DNA from: Blastomussa wellsi
Taxonomy: Eukaryota; Cnidaria; Anthozoa; Scleractinia; Plerogyridae
DNA: 64,000 nucleotides
NCBI GenBank assembly: GCA_947652115.1
Contig: OX393563.1
Coordinates: 2,412,970-2,476,969 of the forward strand
Direction: 5' to 3'
Shown: positions 23,801-35,639 of the stretch, piece by piece
Numbering within the stretch: the stretch's first letter is position 1
Layout: the number at the start of each line of letters is the position of its first letter
Notes under the pieces: generated by a model
What the model was told of the DNA's origin: nothing
Databases searched by the model: none
What the model saw: the letters and a program-made list of their open reading frames with translations, nothing else
Translations under genes and position numbers: made by a program

Positions 23801-26800
23801 ACGTTTACTCACACTAGAGTGTTGAAGCGTCCAGCAAGCATAGAAATTGTTCCATGAATTGTACGCATTTTTGGAGAACCATGTAATCAGGATGTAGTAA
23901 ATATATCGAATTATTAAAATCTAGCTATGGTATATTGCAATTCCTCTGATTGGTTTAGAGGCAATGGTATATGAGCTCATATACCATGGACCACTTGATA
24001 TGGCAGGCGTGCGCATCTTTTGCTCAATGTTTGTAACAATTTTGAGGTTTTCTTCCAGTGTTTTTAATAAAACAATTATCCCACTGGCGCTTGTTGGATA
24101 TGAGATGGTTATAGCCAGCTCGGCGCTACGCGCATCCGAAGAGTATTATTGAGTTATACCTGTGGTAAACTGTGTTTTTTTCCAGCCGGCTGGCTTTTTA
24201 AGGCGAGATATTTTTCCATGATCCGGTTGTAAGAATGTTCCTTGTCTGCGTGATGGCACTCGTCAAACAGCAGGAGACTGATATCATTCAGCTGTACTCT
24301 TTCCTCTTTATTTTTACTATTCAGAGCGTTGACAAGTATCTGGGCAGTCATAACAACGACGTTGTGATTTTGCAGCAGATACTTCAGAGGGATCTCTGTT
24401 GAGTTAGCTCCAGAAATTTCACCCACAGAGTACTTGTCTCCCAGGAAAGCTTCGAATCGTTCCTTTTGCTGAAGAACAAGGTTTACTGTGCTCACAATGA
24501 AGACAACTTTTGGTTCTTTTCTATCGTCGCCGCCTGAGGAATTAAAATGGATGCCGTCTACTGAGATTCGCTTACTGGCTCCAAGAAATATAATGGGTGT
24601 GACGTTGACATGGCGTGAAATGACATGATCTTGAGTTTGAAATTAAACTAAGAAATTAGAATGCTGTCGAGTTCAACTTAGAGAACGAAAAAGTGCTTGT
24701 CTTGAGACGAAAAGAGGGAGGCAGGTAGTAATGAAACAAAGAGGAAACAAGCATAGATGTAACTAGCTTATCCCGTCTACCAAGTTCCCGTATAAGACAT
24801 ATTATGTGTTAATGGTAATTACTGTTCCCATTGGCTGGGAAGACGAGAGCCGAGAGATGTACTTGGTATTCAATATATATGCCTTATTATTTGGAAACTA
24901 AAAGAATTAACCCTCTGGAAAATATAGCACAAAATAGCAATTTACAAATGTTGGCTCATCATAAAAAAGTTTCTAACCAGCATTTCCATCTTCCTTTGAC
25001 GAGGGTTCAAGGTGTTGTTTGGCAATTTCGATCGCCACGTATGTCTTTCCACTGTTAGTGGGCGCGCAGATAATGGTATTTTTGCCTTCGATCGCTGGAG
25101 CTGCCAATTCCTTTTGATATTCTCTGAGCTCCAACTCACATCTGCCAAAGGAATTGGCATTGCTTCCCAAGAACACTGCAAGAAAATGAAAAAAAAAAAA
25201 CATTGCCTATGAGAGACCTTCACTCCCCTACCTTATCCACTACGTTTGTGACTCCAGTACCATTAAGTCCCATTAGCGCTAAATGAACAATTCCACAGAA
25301 TGATGTGGCAGACGAAATCTTTTTTCATTATTTTAAAATGATGCTTCCGCCGAGGTATCTAATTAACCTCCACCAGCTGATTCAGATTTCTTTTTGAACA
25401 GCCAGGGCTTCCTTGTTCCCGTACCGGAAAAGTGTAACACATACCTGGAGGAATGTCGATCTCAATCTCTGGTACAGATCCATCGTCATCAACACTGCCT
25501 TCTGAAAATAAACAAAAGACAAGTATAACTAATTAAATGAAAGAAATAAAACCAGGTTTCTTTGCAAATGGATAAGTGAATGTAAAAAACTATCCGCGCT
25601 TCACATTTATTTAAATCTTCTTATTGATCGCTATCGTGTTTTAACAATATGGTGTAATGAAGTTGAATTATCATTACCTTCTTTTCTTGATAAAGTACTA
25701 TTTAAACTGTCTGCCATTTCCTGTTCAGACTCAATCTCTGGTGATGAGAAAGACAAAAATGACGATCATTTGGTACGAAATACACCGGAATAAGAACTGT
25801 CCGAGTGGCAGTTATCCCATATCTTCTGTATGCATTCATGTGACAAGCTAATAAACGTTTCCAGCCTTGCGCCTCTTCATCCCAGTCACTATCATTGGGT
25901 GGAATCCCGGAACCCTCAACTGTTCTCGAAGCTCTCGCCAATTAAGTCAATTTCCGTTTCTCTGGGTAGTCCAAGAAACTGGGTTCCTCTATAAATATCC
26001 AGCTAAATTAGAATTGTTCCCACATTGCATTGCTTTCTACCTGCGAGTTTCTGTTGTATTTGTTTAAACCGTTCTTCGCCAAGGCTGAGTTTTAGTTCCA
26101 GGGGTTTCTCCGGGACTTTCTGATCTTCTTTTAACGTGCTCTCCACCAGGACTGTTTGAAGCGTGGTTTTAAAATTCCCTTCGTTGTACATTTCCCACAG
26201 TTTCTTGGCTGCTTGTTCACTTGATAAACGAAACGTTGCGATGATAGAGCCTTTAGCAGTGTTGACAAACACAGCGCCCTGGGGAAGATGCTGTGGAAAA
26301 AGAAAACAACTTCAATATGGCCGAGAATTCATGGTACACCTTGACCTTCCAATTCAATAAGATCAATAAGGTAGTTCAAAACACCGAGAGGAATATTTAT
26401 CACATCAACAGAAGGATTTCCACCACTGAGAAAAACGTAATTGAACACGTAAAATTGTGATAATTTAGTGCGATGATCGATTACTTTACCATCATGATTA
26501 ACCCTTGACTGTATTGCTATACAGTACATAGTTGATACATCTTCGAATCATCCTTGGAAATCTTCGAAATTCTTTGGATGTCTTCGCAATACTTCAGAAA
26601 AAGTTGGCCAAGTAGCAGGGCAAGCGTCGAACGAATACTGTTTGACCTTGAGAGCCGTTTCTTCGCCGAAACAAGGCGACTATAGGAGCCGAGTTTTGGC
26701 GAGAAAACGGCTCTCAAGGTCAAACAGTATTCGTTCGATGCTTGCCCTACTACTGAAAATGTTCGGAACTGTTCGTACGACCCCCGGACATTATGAAATC

Positions 26801-28403
26801 GTCGGAAAATAGTGGGAAATTTTAGGAAAGTCGGGTAAAGGAGGTTCTCCGTTATGTTTAAGGGGATACAAAACAATGAATGACTCCCTAGCTAATGAAC
26901 GTACTACAAGGTTTAAATTAAAATCTCGATAATATGCATTTTTACCTTTTGCAGCTCCTTACGCATTTTCTTGCTGTCAGCAGATGAATGATCTTTGAAT
27001 TTTTTAGCCAAATACGTCTCCAATTCTGAGCAGTCTTCTGCTTGCTCTTCGCTATTTTGCGGCATGAGGTTGCCTTTAATCGTAACATCTGATAACAAAA
27101 AAGAGCTATGTGTCATAAAACTAAGGACAGGAAGCTTCAATTTTCTTTTAGACTTAAGATATAGCATTCATTCATAATAAGCTACTGTAGATCCGGAATT
27201 TTTGATTTGAAATCAAATGGAAAGGTAATTTTCCGGATAAAAGAGTTCTGAAGTTGTGGATATACTCCTCTTTTCCGTTCGGACATTTTCCAACCAGTGT
27301 TCCATTTCTTCTGTCCAGGCCCTTTTCAAACAGTGAACGGAACGCCTTGTAGTAAATAGTAAGTACAATCTCACCCGGTTGGTCGGTCGGTGTATTCGAA
27401 GAATCGTTGACTATCATAATCCACCAGCCGTCACAACATCCTGATTTTACATACAACTGCAAGCGCCATTTAACTCACCAATTGCTGTTCCAATCTTTTT
27501 GAAACCAACCCCAGACCCATCCGCATCATCGGCTTCGTCATCTTCCGTATCAACTGCATTCAAAATAAATTACAGTATATTTAATTATAAGCGTTTACAT
27601 TTGCCGCATACGTTTTGCTTGATGCTGATTGTTTTCATCATCGATGGTTTTTATCAAATTTTGAAAATGCTCTCCAATAATAATTATAACAATAAATCGG
27701 TTGTACATCACATGGAATATTTTCGAAACGCTTTTCGACGGAAATTCATCGCGATCGTCGTTCTTTGCATATTATCACACGCGTAATGATTTTAAAAACA
27801 TATCTACGTTACACATAATTTAGAAGAGTTCTGTACCTACTTCTAAACACGAATATATGGATCATTTTTTCGATATAAAATTCAGTTGATCCCTGTACCG
27901 AAACCATTTTTATATAAATGTCAACGGGCAGAAATATCGGGCTGCTGGCATTATCGGGTTGAGCTATCAAGACTAAAGAGCTCTTCTGGGATCAGTTGCT
28001 ATTGTAGGTACTTGCGCTTTCGGTAAGAAACTTTCACTTTTATGGTCATCTCCGTTTTGTAGCGTGTGAAACAAAACCTTAAACAATGAAACGTATATGA
28101 CATATATTTAAGAAACGGCTCACCTGGATAATTATAGTAAGGATCCAATAACAAGGCTGTATGCTCGAATCCGCACTTTCTCAAAGCTTGTACAAAGTTC
28201 TGAAAACCTTTCTGCCTTCTTTTTATCCGATCAACAAGAACATAATTTGCCCTTGTTGGACCTTCGTTTCTCTGCGAAGCTTCCACGGCTTCTTTGTCCG
28301 TCTTTTGCAGAGAAGACAAATGGGGAAGCAATTCAATAGGGATGACTTCCTCCATGAAATCTGGCAGTCGCTTGTCCAGGATTTTTTTCTCGTAATTTCT
28401 CAT
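17876..28403 (-). CDS. RLR: RIG-I-like receptor (CARD, DECH helicase, zinc C-terminal domain)
   Basis: Cytosolic sensor of double-stranded RNA. Fourteen exons, all phase-compatible: 28403-28124, 27553-27479, 27088-26946, 26290-26041, 25737-25678, about 25502-25447, 25175-24978, 24533-24160, 23245-23027, 22701-21762, 21433-21253, 19613-19469, 19042-18842, 18181-17876; about 1142 aa. The start sits in a strong context (CCACCATGA). Domains: CARD (about 1-93); acidic linker; an alpha/beta domain (about 166-249) that resembles the TRADD-N-type fold; helicase motif I APTNSGKT (about 330); DECH (about 445); TAS; an insert domain with a Glu/Asp/Asn-rich, low-complexity stretch of about 150 residues; motif IV GILFTRT; motif [14 protein letters not shown]; motif VI QSRGRVR. 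The C-terminal domain carries HCRKC and YCKQC, the two zinc Cys pairs of RIG-I/MDA5/LGP2. MDA5 and RIG-I have two CARDs; here only one is joined. No lesion is seen. Confidence 0.93.
22867..22887 (+). repeat. G-rich simple repeat in receptor intron
   Basis: A run of G interrupted by single A residues between receptor exons 9 and 10. Confidence 0.8.
26611..26754. repeat. Hairpin element in receptor intron
   Basis: The left arm starts AGTAGCAGGGCAAGCG at 26611 and the right arm ends CTTGCCCTACTACT at 26754. Arms of about 50 bases are near-perfect complements, including CTGTTTGACCTTGAGAGCCG. It sits between receptor exons 3 and 4. Confidence 0.85.
27172..27455 (-). other. Unexplained open frame inside receptor intron 2
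   Basis: A frame of more than 90 codons on the receptor's own strand, rich in charged and aromatic residues (starts [12 protein letters not shown], later [18 protein letters not shown]). An acceptor-like TTGCAG stands just before it. It begins only about 22 bases after the exon 2 donor, which is too short for an intron. Direct splicing from exon 1 would put it out of frame, and exon 2 to exon 3 already join in phase. It could be an alternative exon, a relic domain or a mobile-element fragment. Not recognised. Confidence 0.3.
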
Positions 28404-29252
28404 GGTGGTTGCTCAAGTGTTATAGTCGTCTCGAAGCTGTATCTGAAGCGAATGATTCCTTGCCTGATCGGACTTATTAAATACACCAGCCATGGGAAAT
28501 GAGTTAAGACCTGCAACAACCGGGAAATTCCCGGAAACATTCAGCGATATTCTCGGAAAACACTGCCACAAATTTCACTTCCGTTCATCTGAGAGAGATT
28601 AAAAAGTCCAGCTTCAAAGAAATTGTGAATTAGTCAATCGACTGCGAGTGGAAACTGGCTGGAATTTTTTAAAAATGAACAAAATATGATCTATTTCGGT
28701 CCTTGTTTCAACGGATCCAGCCAACGTTCAATCACAAGCACTTCCGGTGGAGGAACTTTCCCGAAATTTGTATGTCATTAATATTAAGACCCTTAATAAG
28801 TAGTTTCGCTTTCGATCAATTATTTTATCGTCTGCGTCATCGACGTTTGAAAAGGTCTTTTTTCAACAATTAAAATCGTCTCATTAAGTGTATATATGCA
28901 GGCAAAATCCAACAAAAATATTTCCAAGCTTAGATTTTGGTTAACTGTATGGTATTAAATTTGGGTCAGTTTGGAAATTTCACGCAAGGGGTTTTTCCCA
29001 TGGCAATAGTATCAACCTAATCCAAGGAAAAGATTCCCTTGATACTAAGCAACGTGTGGCGTTTGGGAATTACACCGCCTAAATCAACTGAAGTTAAAGG
29101 AAGCAATACTCTGAACTTCCTAGCCACTTGAAACTAAGGATGAAATGGGGACCAATGGGGGTATAACCGAGAGCAAGGCTGTTCTATTCTTTTTGAAGAA
29201 GTCAATAATATCAGGCCTAGTAACCTCGTTCCCAGGGTCTGCTCTCGCTCCA
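28404..29252. other. Upstream region of the receptor gene
   Basis: No coding-like frame. It should hold the receptor promoter and 5' untranslated sequence, but I can name no site. Confidence 0.35.
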
Positions 29253-29276
29253 GGGGGGGGGGGGGGGGGGGGGGGG
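29253..29276 (+). repeat. Poly(G) tract, 24 bases
   Basis: Uninterrupted G run. Confidence 0.9.
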
Positions 29277-29605
29277 CTAGCAGCCTCTAAATTACAGTAA
29301 TAGTTGAATAAACAAACCATTACTTTCTGTGTTATTTTTATGCTTCCAGTTTAGAAACAGAAATCTTTAAAAAGTTTACGTATACAAAACCGCGAAAGCC
29401 GGAAATGTCAGAAATCTGTTTGAATAAAATTCACTTAACATATTTGTTCGTTGTTTCACATTTCACACACGACCGCAGTGAATAAAATGGATCGGCTCAT
29501 ATGTGGCTCATGTTTTAAACAGCTGTGATGACCAGAAAGTTCGTAGCCCCTCGAAAGTAGGGATAAAGAGTACTGCACAAAAATTATGCTAAATCCAAAA
29601 CTTCA

Positions 29606-30325
29606 CAGTGAAACTACTGTAAGCGGGGCCACCCAGACAAACTTAACCAATCACAGGGCAGAATGAGGACAATACATTCCAACATTTTCGATTTGAGCCA
29701 ATCAAATGTCGAGTGCAAAACTATGAAATCTCAACTTTTTCGTACGTGAAGTTTGCAGTTTTTTATTCAGGAACGATTTTAATTCGGAAGTATGCGAGGC
29801 CATTGAAAGCGTTGAAAAGAAACTCCAGCGGCAATGTGAACTGAACAGTGAACGCGACGGCCATATGTGGTTTTCACAAACTTGAAAACAAACTCGACTT
29901 CTGGAATTCAAAGACGTCAACCTTCAGTTTGTTTTTGTCAACCTTCAGTTTTCTGGGAATTCCAAAGTACGATTTGGGAAACCATTCGAGTGGCTCGACA
30001 TTCAACACAACGCACAGAACCGTTGATAGAAGCTATTTTAAATAAAAATCGTTAGGTATTTGGCTTAAATTTAGTGCCGAAATTTCTAATATACAAAACC
30101 AAGTGACGCTGCTCAAACACAAACTGAAGGTCGACGCCGTAATTTGAATTCATTGCGAGCGAAGGCTTCGAGAAACCGATTTTGTTTTCAGATTTGTGAA
30201 AGCCGCATATGGCCGTCGCGTTCACTGTTTTTAAGCTGATTTTATCGTTTTGAACTAGAAATTTGATTGGCTCAAATAAAAAAATGTCGGATTGTGATTG
30301 GTTAACCCTTTCCTGCCCAAGAGCG

Positions 30326-30372
<47 letters not shown>

Positions 30373-30439
30373 AGGGAGACCCCTTGGGCAGTAAAGGGTT
30401 AAAAAACTATCTCACTTAACCCTTTCCTGCCCAAGAGCG

Positions 30440-30486
<47 letters not shown>

Positions 30487-30553
30487 AGGGAGACCCCTTG
30501 GGCAGTAAAGGGTTAAAAAACTATCTCACTTAACCCTTTCCTGCCCAAGAGCG

Positions 30554-30584
<31 letters not shown>

Positions 30585-30667
30585 TGATTTTACTCGTCAA
30601 AGGGAGACCCCTTGGGCAGTAAAGGGTTAACTTTGTCTGGGTGGCCCCGCTTACAGTAGTTTCACTG
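29606..30667. mobile_element. Large foldback element (1.06 kb palindrome)
   Basis: The ends CAGTGAAACTACTGTAAGCG (29606) and CGCTTACAGTAGTTTCACTG (to 30667) are exact complements; the match runs about 36 bases. Further inward the arms pair again: the CACATTCCAACATTTTCG-side block near 29670-29707 with 30262-30300, and the GACGGCCATATG block near 29858 with its complement near 30207. No transposase frame is present. The right arm is interrupted by the TTAA-flanked array described separately. I found no clear target-site duplication. Confidence 0.8.
30302..30630. mobile_element. Array of three TTAA-flanked, piggyBac-like small elements
   Basis: Three units of 101 bp (30302-30402, 30416-30516, 30530-30630), each starting TTAACCCTTTCCTGCCCAAG and ending CTTGGGCAGTAAAGGGTTAA, separated by an identical 13-base spacer. 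Units 1 and 2 look identical; unit 3 differs by one base in the middle (CAGATG for CAGACG). Inverted ends with TTAA on both sides fit a piggyBac-type MITE. The array occupies a TTAA in the right arm of the surrounding palindrome. Confidence 0.85.
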
Positions 30668-31116
30668 TAAAGGGTGTCCGGATACAACAAGACGTTCAAC
30701 GTCGAAAAATTTGGATTGGAAATTTTCCTCACGCCCCGTTCAAAGTTCGGGATGGTTGTAGGTGGGTTGTCTGGGTTTCAATGACACTATGCAATAAACG
30801 GTAGACTGATTTGTTTTAATGTGATTTTATTTCTGTTTTAATTTCTTCTCTTCGCCATGGGGATCAGTGTACCGTTTTAATACTGCATAGCAAAACTATT
30901 TACAATGAACTGTCCTAAAAATGAAAAGCAAAATATAATATACAGAATATGAATTAAAAAGCTTAAAATTGAAAAATGAATGATTTCAAAAAGAATTCGA
31001 AGGAGCAACGAAACATGTCGCTTCATGTTAGAACATAGGGTGGGAATTTGATGGGAAATAACTTTTTTAAAAATCGAAGTTTGCACAATTCGTGAATCAC
31101 GACGTTAAAATATTAG

Positions 31117-31332
31117 GCAGAAGATTGTATTCACCAAGTCTGAAGGATGTAGCTTGGATAGAAGACGCTCAGTTAATTTTTTTTATTTCCCATAGCTCTG
31201 TTTATATTTTGTTTCCCGCGAACCCCATCAACCCACCCAAATTAACAGACAAATGTATGGAAAATTAAAAAAGTAACTGAGCGCCTTCTGTCGCGGATAC
31301 ATTCTTCAAACTTGGTGAATACAATATTCTGC
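31117..31332. mobile_element. Inverted-repeat element (MITE-like)
   Basis: The left end GCAGAAGATTGTATTCACCAAG (about 31118) matches the complement of the right end CTTGGTGAATACAATATTCTGC (to 31332), and the pairing continues through GAAGGATGTA and GAAGACGCTCAGTTA with mismatches for about 70 bases. Confidence 0.8.
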
Positions 31333-32991
31333 ATAGCAATTTAACGTTATCAAACTCCGTATCAGATTCCCGTCAAGATGGTTGTCTACAGAACGCCGAA
31401 AGCTGAACGCGGAACGTTGAACGCTGAATGCATTGTTTGCATTCTGCAAATTACGAGATTATTACCATGGTCACACGATGTGATCCAGTGTGTAATTACG
31501 ATTTAATAGTTGATTCCTGATCTGAATCAGACCGGGTTAATCTGAATTCCCGTCAGTTTAGAACTCGAAATTAGTTACAATCATTATGGTAGTTATATAT
31601 CTTCCGTAAAAGTTAAAATTGCTACGAGTCAGTCAGACATGACATGATATCATAAAAAATATATATTTAATTGATGCCCTATTACAAAAACTCCATACGT
31701 ACACTTTAAGCAAACTAACGACTTTTTTAAAACACTGTTATACCAAGATGTAGATATAATATGGAATGTATTTAGCTTCTAAACGACATTTAGGAATACA
31801 GTTTAATGAGTACCTCAAAATCCATTAAACATTTTTCACCAAGAACTAACTTTATATAGAATATCACATGGAAGCGAGGTATGTGGTTCATTCTAACTTG
31901 GTTTCTAAAAATGCCTCATGCTCTTTTACATAAAGAAATATAACTTGAGAGTAAGGGAATTTTTCCAGTAAAAAATATGATTTTACCTGTTTTCTGTTTG
32001 CTAAATTTTATGTTCATTGGGAAATCCGAAATCGGAATTTCAAAATCCAAATCCTGATTTCCCAATCGAACGCACCCTAAGCGTACTTTGCAGGGGGAAG
32101 GGGAAGGGGAAAGAAACGAGGTCTGGGACCGAATGACGATGTTCTTACAACTTGCAAAGTGATCAATTCAAGTCTTAGTCAGCAGTTTTTTGACAGTGTG
32201 GTTAATTGCAGTTATCTATTATTGATTATATTTCTCTAAAGAATCTCACTGACTAAATGCATTCAGTGCTTCAGCAGTGGACAACTTTCTTAGTTGAAAA
32301 AAAAAAAAAAAACAGGAGCCATAACCATGTGAAAACACATGATTCAAATCAAGAGACCATGACGGGACGTCTCGGAAAACAGATTTCCGTCAGAAACAGT
32401 CTTCCGCTCGACTAAAAATAACTTTCGCATACTTGACATATCCCAAGGGCTTGACCGGGAGCCTCCCTCTCTGTCTTCTCATTTTCTCTTGTTCAAATCC
32501 AAAAATTTCACTGTCGTAGTTCACGATCTATATTCACGTCCTATAAAAAAGCACAAAATTTTGAGATTTTGTATTATCTTTGACTTTCGACGCACTTGAA
32601 AATTACGATCGCCATGCTACTGCCATTAGTATACTTTGATTTCACAACCATCACCACGTATTGACAACACAAACCTTTCGACAAATGTGTTCCCCAACTG
32701 AGAATTATAGAATTCTTTAATTTCTATAAAAAAAATTAATGCACAGTGTCGTCATCTCTCTCTTGTTACCATGATAACAGGGCATACAATTTCAAGCGCA
32801 TCTGTCCTTAACAGGGTATGGAGTCGTCCAAGACTTTCGTAGCGATTTAAGCATATACGAAATCAGAAACAGAACGCTCATCAGTATTTAGTTAACCGCT
32901 CATCAGTCAACATTAGATCATTTTCAGAACTAGATATTAGCGCTATAGCGGAGCCGTGCAATTTGTATAGGTAATCGCATGACAATTTTTA

Positions 32992-33024
<33 letters not shown>

Positions 33025-33178
33025 GATTTTAAGTTCTCAAACTCATTAATAATTCATCACGTTAAAACAAAGGAAATCAGAACCGTAACCGTGGTTTGGA
33101 AATGTGATCTTAATTAGCATAGATTTTTACGATTTTATTTCTTCGTTTTCACCGTAGTTTTAGTTTCGATTGAGAAGA

Positions 33179-33322
33179 TAGATCAAACACGAGCGACAGT
33201 GTTTCATCGGGATATCCAAACACTCGAAGTTCATTAAAAATACTCCGCTGCGCGTCGTATTTTCAACTCTCTTCTCGGTGTTTGGATATCCCGATGAAAC
33301 ACTGTCGCTCGTGTTTGATCTA
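33179..33322. mobile_element. Foldback element with perfect 44-45 base arms
   Basis: 33179-33223 and 33278-33322 are exact reverse complements (left begins TAGATCAAACACGAGCGACA) around a 54-base loop. Perfect arms suggest recent origin. Confidence 0.9.
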
Positions 33323-34625
33323 TTACAGGAAACATGTGATTACTTGTTTATGACATAGAGGGCAAAATTTTCTGAAAGCCTTCAATGCGCGTAGCTAATC
33401 TAGCGAGCGGAACGAAAACATACCTTTCTAACATCACGCGGCAAAACAACATGATCAAAAAACGTTCAAAATACGCTAAAGAAGACAGTTATGTAAGCTG
33501 AAATCTTAATGTAAGTAACAAGCGTACATGGCAATGAGCGATGAAAAACATAATTTTATTCACCTGTTTGCAAGATTTCCTCTGCGAACTGGTTGACATG
33601 TCAATTCTCAGACATCAACGATGACGAGTCCAAACAAACTTGTAGAATTTCTCTTGTTCAAGTAACCATCTTCCTTCTCTGAACAAACTCTATGCTATTT
33701 ACTCCGGATTATATATACATGTCGTAAAACCGTATTTGACAGAAGCGAAACGAAGAAGTTTGTTGGCCGCCATCTCCATGAATGAATTTCGCCGCAAACT
33801 CGCCAAGTGTCTAGCTGATGGAGGTTTTCCAGTTTTCAATAAAAATATTCTTTTGTTTGCTGAGATTAAACTTTCTCCATTTCGTTTTAAGCTACCACAT
33901 GGATTCCATGCATTTTTCACCAAAGAAATCGGGAAACTGAAACAAATTCCGAAGCGACGTTCAAGCGAGCGCTCTGTTTGAAGTTTTTTCTCAAAATCCC
34001 GTCTTCAAGAAGCCCACTCAGTGCAGCACGCCCAACCAATTAGAAATTTTCCCACTCGTCCAATCAGGATCAAGTAATTTTGCCCCGGGCAATTACCAAA
34101 ATTAATGAAAATGCCCTCCGTCTCAGCCAATCAGCATTCAGTAATTTTCCCTCTATGTCATAGGATCTGAAATCATTCGCGTGAGTTCAAAATCGAACGA
34201 GCGATTTCATACCAAATCGCATTGCAATTTGATTAGGTACTTAAACAAGCCTTTAAATCTGATTGGTTGTTTTGTTCCATTCTATTTGGCTGTGAAAAAG
34301 GCGTGATTTACTACAACAAAATAGTGCGAATCGTTGGGATGTCAACCAGACTGCAAGAATCACCAGCCAGTTTTAAAATGGATGCAATACACCATATAAT
34401 TATATAGCTACATCATAATCCACTATTCTCAACAGATGCATTTTGTATTAATTTTTACCAACTGTCCAAATCTAAAATAAATTGGACAGTGTTTGCTCAA
34501 ACTGTCCAATTTAAGAAAAATCTGGATACCTTCCATCAACCAATGAATTGTCAAGAAAAACTAGTTTGGAGGGTGAAACATTTGTCATGTTCATATTTTT
34601 GGACGCTACATAATTAATAGGTAAC
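33323..34625. other. Non-coding stretch, possible old element
   Basis: ATGACATAGAGGGCAAAATT near 33350 and its inverted relative AATTTTCCCTCTATGTCAT near 34143 may be the ends of an 0.8 kb element. An 81-codon frame at 33736-33981 (+) lies inside but shows no known motif. The word CTGTCCAA is repeated several times at 34460-34520. Confidence 0.35.
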
Positions 34626-34728
34626 AGGACTACGTGCTTGGCCAATTTGGAAATAATTGGATTCAAAGTAGTAGTCCTCAGAATTTTTTATCATCCAATT
34701 ATTTCCAAATTGGACAGCATGTAGTCCT
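34626..34728. repeat. Hairpin with about 35-base arms
   Basis: AGGACTACGTGCTTGGCCAA (34626) is complemented by the right arm ending GCATGTAGTCCT (34728); the inner part CAATTTGGAAATAATTGGA is matched exactly. Confidence 0.85.
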
Positions 34729-35331
34729 ATTTCATATACTAATCGCAACAAAATTCCAGGCAGCTGCCGGGCTTAAATCAGGCCCTTAGTTATTCAAATT
34801 CTTAAACCTTTGCTTGAATCTGGAGTAAATTATTTCATTTATCATAAATAAAAGATTCATTTTGTAATGTAAGCATGAACTATCGAGTACAGAATCGAAC
34901 AGAATTTCCAGCATCAACTCTGCGATCAACGCGTTGAAAAATGGTTTCTTTGTAAGGCAAGTGTGTGGTGCCAGCCAGTTCCCTGAAATAAAAAAGCACA
35001 AGAAAGATGAAAATGTAAATAGAATGATGTTAAAAACAATTTTTTTTTCTAATTATTTCTGAACCGCAGTTGTCCCTCTTAGCCGGCTGGGACTGTGGCT
35101 CTGGGATCACATTATTTGATTAATTAGAATGTAACAAAGGCCGTTCAATCATTTTAAACTGTCTTACAAAAAACGGTTGATTTGATGGACTCCATCCGTT
35201 AGATTCTAATATTGTGTCCCCAGATCCACTTTATCCTCGTGCACAGGCCTAACATGATAAGACGGACAAGTGCTAACAACTATAATGTCCACTTTTTGGT
35301 TATTAGAAAAGTAAAACAAATGAGTAAGACT

Positions 35332-35627
35332 AGCCAATGATACACGGTTCAACATCTTTCAACTTTTGTTGATCAAAAAATGTTGAACATTGTTGCGACT
35401 TGTTGAAACGTTTTTGCGTTTTCCCACGTCGTTCAACAAATGGCAACTTGTTGAACGGAATAGAGCCAAGCTCTATTTTTGTTCAACATCGTTCAACAAA
35501 GTTCAACATGTTGAATGGCATATTTCAACGTTAAACATCACATGATACACTGTTTAACAGTTGTTGAACTCCAGTCGCAGCATTTGTTGCTCAAAAACTG
35601 TTGAACCGTCAGTTGTATCATTGGCTT
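35332..35627. mobile_element. MITE with GTTCAAC-type internal repeats, copy 1
   Basis: Ends AGCCAATGATACACGGTTCAAC and the complement of GTTGAACCGTCAGTTGTATC bound about 296 bp. Inside, the heptamer GTTCAAC/GTTGAAC recurs about a dozen times in both orientations. A related copy lies at 38.0-38.3 kb. Confidence 0.8.
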
Positions 35628-35639
35628 AAGACATTGATT

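Noticed and set aside
24831..25212. Several + strand ORFs opposite the helicase exon
   Set aside because: They are reverse-frame shadows of the receptor exon with motif I.
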